A program made the position numbers and the translations under genes. A DNA stretch of 64,000 nt. It comes from Agrobacterium vitis. Lineage in GTDB: Bacteria; Pseudomonadota; Alphaproteobacteria; Rhizobiales; Rhizobiaceae. The DNA lies in assembly GCF_013337045.2 (NCBI RefSeq), contig NZ_CP118259.1, forward strand, positions 3,241,001 to 3,305,000, read 5' to 3'. Positions 58,547 through 64,000 of the stretch are shown in pieces (the stretch's first letter is position 1; each line of letters opens with the position of its first letter). The notes under the pieces are model-generated. The model saw nothing but the letters and a program-made list of their open reading frames with translations, was not told where the DNA came from and made no database searches.

Positions 58547-58577
58547 GCAGGGTTCCTTGAATTTCAATGAACCGTGC
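58547..58577. repeat. 31-bp near-perfect palindrome between the CnoX-like and prolyl-tRNA deacylase genes
   Basis: GCAGGGTTCCTTGAA (58547-58561), centre T, TTCAATGAACCGTGC (58563-58577): 13 of 15 positions pair. With almost no loop and no T-run it looks more like a protein-binding site than a terminator. It lies 149 nt before the CnoX-like start. Confidence 0.65.
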
Positions 58578-58595
58578 AAGCGTTTAAATCGTGCC

Positions 58596-59105
58596 TCACG
58601 CCGTGACTTTCAAGACGAGTGCCTCATGTCCCGTCGCAGCCATAAAGCGCAACAGGTCATCACGCCCGATCGAGGTTGTAGCGTCATTCGACAGCGGATG
58701 GCAATTGATGATGTCATGCTGCATCAGGTCCGCGTCCAGAACGAATGTCACCTTGTTGCCTGTATCGTTAATTGCGCCGAACGCCGTCACCGAGCCGGGG
58801 ACGACACCCAGATACTCCATCAGCTTTTCCGGCTTGCCAAACGATACCTTGCTGGCCGCACCAATCAGCGTATGGACGGTCTTCAGATCGACAATAGCGT
58901 TTTCCTCGACCACCAGCAGGAAGAACTGATCCTTCTTGTCCTTGACGAACAGGTTCTTGGTATGGCCGCCAGGGATCTCATCGCGTAGGGACACCGATTC
59001 GGCCACGGTAAAGACTGGCGGATGTGACACTGTCCGGTGCTCGATGCCGAGGCTATCGAGAAAGGCAAACAGGTCTGCGGGCGATTTCGGCACAATCTCT
59101 GTCAT
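58596..59105 (-). CDS. prolyl-tRNA deacylase, YbaK/ProX domain
   Basis: A 169-residue trans-editing protein. The YbaK fold includes HPPVFTVAESVSLRDEIPGG, HTKNLFVKDKKDQFFLLVVE and the catalytic Lys region in LGVVPGSVTAFGAINDTGNK. It hydrolyses misacylated Ala- or Cys-tRNA(Pro); the ProXp-ala (PrdX) subgroup fits best. It begins a run with the CnoX-like, LON-domain and Trm112-like genes. Confidence 0.93.
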   Translation of the reverse strand: MTEIVPKSPADLFAFLDSLGIEHRTVSHPPVFTVAESVSLRDEIPGGHTKNLFVKDKKDQFFLLVVEENAIVDLKTVHTLIGAASKVSFGKPEKLMEYLGVVPGSVTAFGAINDTGNKVTFVLDADLMQHDIINCHPLSNDATTSIGRDDLLRFMAATGHEALVLKVTA

Positions 59106-59411
59106 GTTGGTCCTGCTTCAGAAGATAGTCTCGGCGGCACCCCGCGGTTAAACGATATCAAGCGATCTCCTTCAACTGTTTTATGCGCCAATCGTCTATT
59201 CAAAAAGTCCGTGACCACCCCTCATTTCCAGCCCTTACGAAACGTTCAAAATTCTCATTGCCACAGAATAACTTAAGCTTCGATTGGAAAAAATCTTGGA
59301 GCCGCCGTCATTTCCCTGTTGCAATCGAAAAGCAGTTGGGCCATATACCGCCCGTCGCCGCAACACAGCGACCCACGGTTCAGCTTACTACCCCGGACCG
59401 ATGGACAATGA
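59106..59411. other. intergenic region before tRNA-Gly
   Basis: About 305 nt without a gene. It should contain divergent promoters for the deacylase (minus) and the tRNA (plus). I see no strong repeats or reliable -35/-10 pair. Confidence 0.4.
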
Positions 59412-59486
59412 GCGGGTGTAGCTCAGGGGTAGAGCACAACCTTGCCAAGGTTGGGGTCGAGGGTTCGAATCCCTTCGCCCGCTCCA
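59412..59486 (+). tRNA. tRNA-Gly (GCC)
   Basis: A full cloverleaf of 75 nt with encoded CCA. The acceptor stem is GCGGGTG/CGCCCGC, the D arm GCTCAGGGGTAGAGC, the anticodon loop TTGCCAA with anticodon GCC, and the T arm GGTTCGAATCCC. It reads GGC/GGT glycine codons. The MFS gene downstream is convergent. Confidence 0.97.
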
Positions 59487-59678
59487 ATTTTTCAAAGATA
59501 AATTCAGCTGTACGATTTCCCGAAAGGGAGGCAGCGCTTTTCCGTATTCGGTTTCGCAGTTTGGACTGCAAAACTGACAACGTTAAAACCCTTCCCTGAT
59601 AAGCTATCAAAACTTGCCTTTTGGAAAAGCGGCGTGGCCAAACGCGATCCGAATGGCGACACCGGAATGCGAAGTGCG

Positions 59679-61058
59679 TCAGGACGCCCGTATCGGCTTA
59701 TGTCCCATTACCCTGCCAATAATGATGACCAGCACGCCAGCAATGGCGAGGCAAGCCGCCAGGAAGAACATCGGAGCAATCGTGCTGCCTGTCTGGTCGC
59801 GGATCAGTGGCACGACATTCTGGGCCACGAAACCACCGAGATTGCCGACCGAGTTGATGGCCGCCAGACCGGCTGCGGCACCGGCCCCTTTCAGGAAGCG
59901 CGATGGCAGGCTCCAGAACACAGGCTGGCCTGCGAAGATCCCCGCGGCGGCAAGGCATAGAAACGCAAATTGCAGCACCTGGTCTGTCAGTATAGCCGAC
60001 ATCACAAGACTGACGGCACCGACAAAGGCCGGGATGACGATATAGGGCGTCTTGTTTTCCGTCCGGTCAGCCGCCGATGGCACAACATAGAGCGCAATGG
60101 CAACAGCAACCCAAGGGATGATGTTGATCAGACCATTCACCGTATTGGACACGCCAAACCCCTTGACGATGGTCGGCAGCCAATAGCTCAAACCATAGGC
60201 GGCCAGCGGAAAGCCGACATAGCAGAGCGACATCAGCAGCACGCGCGGATTGATCAGCGCCTTGAAGCCATTGTCGGCATTGCTATCCATTCCGGTATTT
60301 TCGGCATCGAGCCGTGCCTGAAGCCAGGCTTTTTCAGCATCCGTCAGAAAATTTGCCTTGGCTGGCGTATCGGCAAGATAGAACCAGGTGACGATACCGG
60401 CCAGAACCGCGGGAATACCGGTCGCCAGAAACACCCACTCCCAACCCTGATAGCCGAGAAAGCCGTCGAGATCGAGCAATACACCACCCAGGGGCGCGCC
60501 AATGGCATTGGCAAGGGCGCTGAAAATCATGAACAGCCCGACCATCCGGCCCCGATAGTCTCTTGGAAACCACAGGGTCAGCAGATAGAGCACGCCCGGA
60601 AAGAACCCCGCCTCGCAGACGCCCAGCAGAAAGCGCAGGATGTAGAACATCATCGCGTTCTGAGTATAGGCAAGCGCAATGGTTACAGCGCCCCAGGACA
60701 CTAAAATGCGGGCAAACCACCGGCTGGCGCCGAACCGTTCGAGAAAGAGATTGCTTGGCACTTCAAATAGAAAATAGCCGATGAAAAACAGTGAGGCCCC
60801 TAGCCCATAGGCATATTCACTGAGGCCCAGCGCATCGACCATTTGCAATTTGGCGTAACTGACATTCTGCCGATCAATATAGGCAATCAGGTAGAGAAGC
60901 CCCAGAAACGGCATCAGCCGCCAGGTGATTTTTGAAATCAGTGCTTTTTCGGAAACCAATGCTTTTTCAGAAGCAAAGTCTTTTTCAGAATCCAAGTCAT
61001 GTCCTCCCACAACCGTCCCCTCCCCGCCGCTTCTGCGGGGGACGGGTGATATAAACAT
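59679..61058 (-). CDS. MFS transporter, anion:cation symporter family
   Basis: A 459-residue, twelve-helix permease. The ACS features are YLIAYIDRQNVSYAKLQMVD in the first helix, LLGVCEAGFFPGVLYLLTLW and WFPRDYRGRMVGLFMIF. Such carriers take up tartrate, phthalate, glucarate or similar organic acids. Residues 24-41 are three tandem hexapeptides (SEKDFA, SEKALV, SEKALI) from an 18-bp DNA repeat, placed before the usual start of the family. It may be made from a later start. Confidence 0.92.
   Translation of the reverse strand: MFISPVPRRSGGEGTVVGGHDLDSEKDFASEKALVSEKALISKITWRLMPFLGLLYLIAYIDRQNVSYAKLQMVDALGLSEYAYGLGASLFFIGYFLFEVPSNLFLERFGASRWFARILVSWGAVTIALAYTQNAMMFYILRFLLGVCEAGFFPGVLYLLTLWFPRDYRGRMVGLFMIFSALANAIGAPLGGVLLDLDGFLGYQGWEWVFLATGIPAVLAGIVTWFYLADTPAKANFLTDAEKAWLQARLDAENTGMDSNADNGFKALINPRVLLMSLCYVGFPLAAYGLSYWLPTIVKGFGVSNTVNGLINIIPWVAVAIALYVVPSAADRTENKTPYIVIPAFVGAVSLVMSAILTDQVLQFAFLCLAAAGIFAGQPVFWSLPSRFLKGAGAAAGLAAINSVGNLGGFVAQNVVPLIRDQTGSTIAPMFFLAACLAIAGVLVIIIGRVMGHKPIRAS
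60936..60989 (-). repeat. 18-bp tandem repeat in the MFS 5' coding end
   Basis: Three imperfect 18-nt units encoding SEKDFA-SEKALV-SEKALI. The repeat is in frame, so unit gain or loss would change the length of the N-terminus without a frameshift. Confidence 0.8.
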
Positions 61059-61113
61059 GATTACGCCTTGATTGTTCCAAGCACAACTTTAGATAAATGC
61101 ACTCAGAAGAGGA

Positions 61114-62124
61114 TCAACTCACTGAAAACACGTAGTCTGTTTCCTGCCGCAGGGTTTCACCGGGCCGCAGGACAGCACTTGAGAAACCGGCCTGGTTGAT
61201 GGCATCCGGCCAGATCTGGGTTTCCAGACAGAAACCGGCATAAGCACCGTAGCGACGGCCCTCAAGACCGGAAACCGGAATATTGAGATAGACCCCCGCG
61301 TAGAATTGAACGCCGGGTTCGGTGGTGCGCACTTCCATGGAAACGCCGGATTTCAGGCTGCGGGCCATGGCGACGCTGCGCTTGGCCACCCGTGTCTGCG
61401 ACAGACAGAAATTGTTGTCGAAGGGGACCTGAACACCGTCTTCTGTGCGACGCATGACGCCCATCTGCCGGAAATCAAACGGCGTGCCGATTACCGGGCG
61501 CTGCTCTCCGGTCGGAATCAGACGCTCATCGACAGGCAGATAGTGGTCGGCGGCAATCATCAACTCATGATCCAGCATGTCAGGCGAATCATCCAGGTTG
61601 AAATAGGAATGCTGGCAGAGATTGGCGAGTGTCGGCGCGTCCGTGGTCGTCTCATAGACCACCGCCAGCACACCGTCATCCTGGAGGTGATAGGTCGCCC
61701 GGATATGGGCATTGCCGGGATAACCCGCCCGGCCCGCCGGATCGGTGATCTCAAGCACCAGCCGGTCACGGTCCAGATCGGCAATCGTCCAATTGCGCCT
61801 GCCGATACCGTCGCTGCCGCCATGTAGATGGGTAAGGCCGCGCTCGTTGCATTCCAGCTGATAGTCTTCACCGTCAAGGGTGAAACGTCCGTTTGCAATG
61901 CGATTGGCCAACCGCCCGGGCGTCGCCCCGAAATAGGGAGAGTGGATGGCATAGTCTTCGAAATGCTCGAAACCCAGCACCAGTGGCGCCACATGGCCTT
62001 CCATCCTGAGATCCTGGATCACCGCACCCCAGGTGAGCACTTTGGCCTTCAGGCCACCGCCATGCAGCGTGACCTGCTCTACCGTTTCACCCTTGGTGGT
62101 CGTGCCAAATTCCAGACGCTGCAT
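61114..62124 (-). CDS. galM: aldose 1-epimerase
   Basis: A 336-residue mutarotase interconverting alpha and beta sugars. Catalytic residues are seen in NLCQHSYFNL (His, about residue 175) and CLETQIWPDAIN (Glu, about residue 303); LVLGFEHFEDYAIHSPYFGA and RIANGRFTLDGEDY are typical of GalM. The ATG at 62124 follows GAGGA; the open frame continues upstream without support. It lies close to the MFS gene on the same strand, and the two may serve one sugar or sugar-acid pathway. Confidence 0.93.
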   Translation of the reverse strand: MQRLEFGTTTKGETVEQVTLHGGGLKAKVLTWGAVIQDLRMEGHVAPLVLGFEHFEDYAIHSPYFGATPGRLANRIANGRFTLDGEDYQLECNERGLTHLHGGSDGIGRRNWTIADLDRDRLVLEITDPAGRAGYPGNAHIRATYHLQDDGVLAVVYETTTDAPTLANLCQHSYFNLDDSPDMLDHELMIAADHYLPVDERLIPTGEQRPVIGTPFDFRQMGVMRRTEDGVQVPFDNNFCLSQTRVAKRSVAMARSLKSGVSMEVRTTEPGVQFYAGVYLNIPVSGLEGRRYGAYAGFCLETQIWPDAINQAGFSSAVLRPGETLRQETDYVFSVS

Positions 62125-62301
62125 ATGCTTCCTCACCCTTGCATCGACGGTGCCTGCCATGGGCGGGCGCGTCATCGTTTCTGCTGTGTCACATAGGTTT
62201 ATTGCATAATTCCTCAAACCGAAATCGTTTACAGATAAAATATCCAGCAACCATAAGGCGTTACAGCAAACATCAGCGCACCATAGACGATGCGGACTGG
62301 G

Positions 62302-63489
62302 TTAGCGCGACAGTTCTCGTGCCGCATCCTCCAACCCGCCAAGCGTCAGGGGATGCATGCGCCCGCCCATGAGACGGGAAATCAAACCGATAGAATGGGT
62401 ATAGTCCCAATGCTCCTGCTGCATCGGGTTCAGCCACAGACATTTGCGAAAATGCGCCGTGATGCGTGAAAGCCAGAGGGCACCGGGCTCGCCATTCCAA
62501 TGCTCCACCGATCCGCCGATCATGGTGATCTCATAGGGGCTCATCGCCGCATCGCCGACGAAAATCACCCGGTAATCCGGCCCATAGGTACGGATAATCT
62601 CTTCCGTCGGGATGAGATCGGTCCGGCGGCGGCGATTGTCTTTCCAAACCCGCTCATAAAGGCAGTTGTGGAAATAGAAATGCTCCATATGCCGAAATTC
62701 CGACCGGGCTGCCGAAAACAACTCCTCCACGCCTTTGACGTGATCGTCCATGGAGCCGCCGATATCGAAGAACATCAGCAGCTTGACGGCATTGCGCCGT
62801 TCCGCCTGGGTCTTGATGTCAAGATAGCCATGCTCTGCCGTCGCACGGATCGTGCCACCCAAATCAAATTCGTCCAACGCGCCTTGCCGCACGAACCGCC
62901 GCAACCGGCGCAGGGCAACTTTGATATTGCGGGTGCCAAGCGCGACGGAATCGTCGAGATTGCGAAACTCTCGCTGGTCCCACACCTTGACGGCGCGCCG
63001 GTGGCGCGAGCCGTCCTGGCCGATCCTCACCCCTTCCGGATTGTAACCATAGGCCCCAAAGGGCGACGTACCCGCCGTGCCGATCCATTTCGAGCCGCCC
63101 TGATGGCGCGCCTTCTGCTCGGCCAGCCGCTGTTTCAGCGTTTCGATCAGCCTGTCGAAACCACCCATGGACTCGATCAGCGTCTTGTCTTCCTCGGACA
63201 GGTGTTTTTCGGTCAGCTTGCGCAGCCATTCCTCCGGCAGAGCGGTCTCAGACACACCCGCCTGCGGCCCACCAGTCGCTTCCAAACCCTTGAAACATTC
63301 GGCAAAGACCAGATCGAAACGGTCGATATGCCGCTCATCCTTGATCAGCGTCGTGCGCGCCAGATAGTAGAAAGCCTCAATGTCGAAATCGACAAGGCCG
63401 CGCCCCATGCCTTCCAGCAAGGCCAGATATTCCCCGAGGGAGACCGGGACTTTCTGTTGTTTGAGCTTGAGGAAGAAGGGCAGGAACAT
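62302..63489 (-). CDS. VWA-domain protein, CoxE family
   Basis: A 395-residue protein. The N-terminal region has FLKLKQQKVPVSLGEYLALL and FYYLARTTLIKDERHIDRFD, both CoxE-type; the VWA domain (about residues 225-395) holds the MIDAS motif DIGGSM and the later Asp in IFVGDAAMS. CoxE-like proteins act with MoxR AAA+ ATPases to mature metalloenzymes; no MoxR gene is seen in the window. GNAT lies 6 nt upstream on the same strand. Confidence 0.9.
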   Translation of the reverse strand: MFLPFFLKLKQQKVPVSLGEYLALLEGMGRGLVDFDIEAFYYLARTTLIKDERHIDRFDLVFAECFKGLEATGGPQAGVSETALPEEWLRKLTEKHLSEEDKTLIESMGGFDRLIETLKQRLAEQKARHQGGSKWIGTAGTSPFGAYGYNPEGVRIGQDGSRHRRAVKVWDQREFRNLDDSVALGTRNIKVALRRLRRFVRQGALDEFDLGGTIRATAEHGYLDIKTQAERRNAVKLLMFFDIGGSMDDHVKGVEELFSAARSEFRHMEHFYFHNCLYERVWKDNRRRRTDLIPTEEIIRTYGPDYRVIFVGDAAMSPYEITMIGGSVEHWNGEPGALWLSRITAHFRKCLWLNPMQQEHWDYTHSIGLISRLMGGRMHPLTLGGLEDAARELSR

Positions 63490-63495
63490 CGGCGC

Positions 63496-63948
63496 TCAGA
63501 GCGGTTGCTGATAGATGATGAAGGGTGTCTTGTCCGCCACCTGATCATAAAGGTGCCGGGCCGTGCTGTTAAACTCCTGGGTCATCCAATAGACCTTGCC
63601 CGCGCCTGCTTCCACCGCCGCAGCATTGACCGCTTTAATCAGCGCCCGACCGACGCCGAGCCCACGCATTTCAGGATCGACATAGAGATCCTGAAGATAG
63701 CAGACATCGGCAATATACCAGCAGGACCGATGAAAGACATAATGGCTAAGGCCCACGGCTTTACCCTCAGCCACAGCCAGAAACCCGCGAAATTCGCCAG
63801 CCCCCTGCCCCGTCAGCCGGGCAAAAGTTGTGGCATAGACATCTTCGGGCAGTTCCGTTTCATAAAAGGCGAGATAGGCGCGCCATAGTCGGCGCCAGTC
63901 TGCCTCGTCATCATCAGTCAAGGGACGGACCAGAAGATCGCCCGTCAT
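63496..63948 (-). CDS. GNAT-family acetyltransferase
   Basis: A 150-residue GNAT protein. The acetyl-CoA loop is PEMRGLGVGRALIKAVN (about residues 95-111), preceded by CYLQDLYVD, and the C-terminus YWMTQEFNSTARHLYDQVAD matches the common GNAT helix 4. The substrate is unknown. The ATG at 63948 overlaps the TGA of the gene entering from the right (ATGA), so the two are coupled. Confidence 0.88.
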   Translation of the reverse strand: MTGDLLVRPLTDDDEADWRRLWRAYLAFYETELPEDVYATTFARLTGQGAGEFRGFLAVAEGKAVGLSHYVFHRSCWYIADVCYLQDLYVDPEMRGLGVGRALIKAVNAAAVEAGAGKVYWMTQEFNSTARHLYDQVADKTPFIIYQQPL

Positions 63949-64000
63949 TTGCCGCGACCCTTACCGATATCGTTCAAATCATAGCTGGTGGTCTGATACA
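63945..64000 (-). CDS. C-terminal end of a gene continuing beyond the window
   Basis: On the minus strand the frame is open from the window edge and ends YQTTSYDLNDIGKGRGK at a TGA that overlaps the GNAT start. Only 17-18 residues are visible, so no family can be named. The 4-nt overlap implies an operon with GNAT and the VWA protein. Confidence 0.6.
   Translation of the reverse strand, partial: YQTTSYDLNDIGKGRGK

Overview
This window is chromosomal DNA from an alphaproteobacterium of the Rhizobiaceae (Agrobacterium/Allorhizobium/Rhizobium group). The evidence is the roughly 60% GC core gene set and several rhizobial gene orders: ffh-chorismate mutase-rpsP-rimM-trmD, dapF-mtaB-ftsY, glnK-amtB-ftsK-lolA, and a CenR-type regulator next to a cyclic-nucleotide-binding protein. 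I cannot name the species from sequence alone. No prophage, transposase or CRISPR array is visible. Most of the window is housekeeping chromosome.

Layout. 0-5.4 kb: end of a LysE-type exporter, then minus-strand rlmN with two tiny membrane proteins, ialB, a DUF1232 protein, pterin carbinolamine dehydratase, thpR and a GDSL esterase. 5.5-8.8 kb: YbbA/YbbP-like ABC transporter, divergent from the esterase. 8.9-12 kb: Bax-inhibitor-1 protein, GNAT, DUF2794, DUF1223. 12.3-18.3 kb: acnA, divergent from the cytochrome c maturation operon ccmABCDG. 18.2-24.2 kb: minus-strand operon from an MBL hydrolase and dapF through mtaB, ftsY and YciB to DUF2585. 24.3-30.5 kb: small secreted protein, then the SRP/ribosome cluster ffh, chorismate mutase, rpsP, rimM, trmD, a reverse-strand TSUP permease, and rplS. 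30.7-34.1 kb: copper-type operon (DUF2946-like, PepSY, copC, copD). 34.1-35.8 kb: amino-acid ABC transporter lacking its ATPase. 35.8-38.7 kb: two divergent glycosyltransferases, one an OGT/SPINDLY-like protein. 39-41.4 kb: leuC and an aldo/keto reductase. 41.5-45.6 kb: L,D-transpeptidase-like protein, cenR, cNMP-binding protein, a palindromic intergenic repeat, an MNT-HEPN fusion and xthA. 45.8-49.1 kb: GH3 glycosidase and a LolA-family protein. 49.2-55 kb: ftsK, amtB, glnK, tesB. 55-59.5 kb: UbiH-family hydroxylase, Trm112-like protein, LON-domain protein, CnoX-like thioredoxin, prolyl-tRNA deacylase, tRNA-Gly(GCC). 59.7-64 kb: MFS transporter, galM, CoxE-type VWA protein, GNAT and a cut-off gene.

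The most notable signals are: an apparent +1 frameshift in the ffh 3' end, which moves the usual Gly/Met-rich tail out of frame; a perfect CtrA box (TTAA-N7-TTAA) upstream of ftsK; a perfect FNR/FixK-type palindrome inside the ccm operon, exactly 41.5 nt before the ccmC start; a sigma-54-like element before glnK-amtB; an OGT-like/GT2-like divergent pair with altered active-site residues; two small membrane proteins translationally coupled behind rlmN; and a compound palindromic repeat at 43.5-43.75 kb. I found no clear evidence of a wholly new multi-gene system. The glycosyltransferase pair and the rlmN small proteins are the least described parts.
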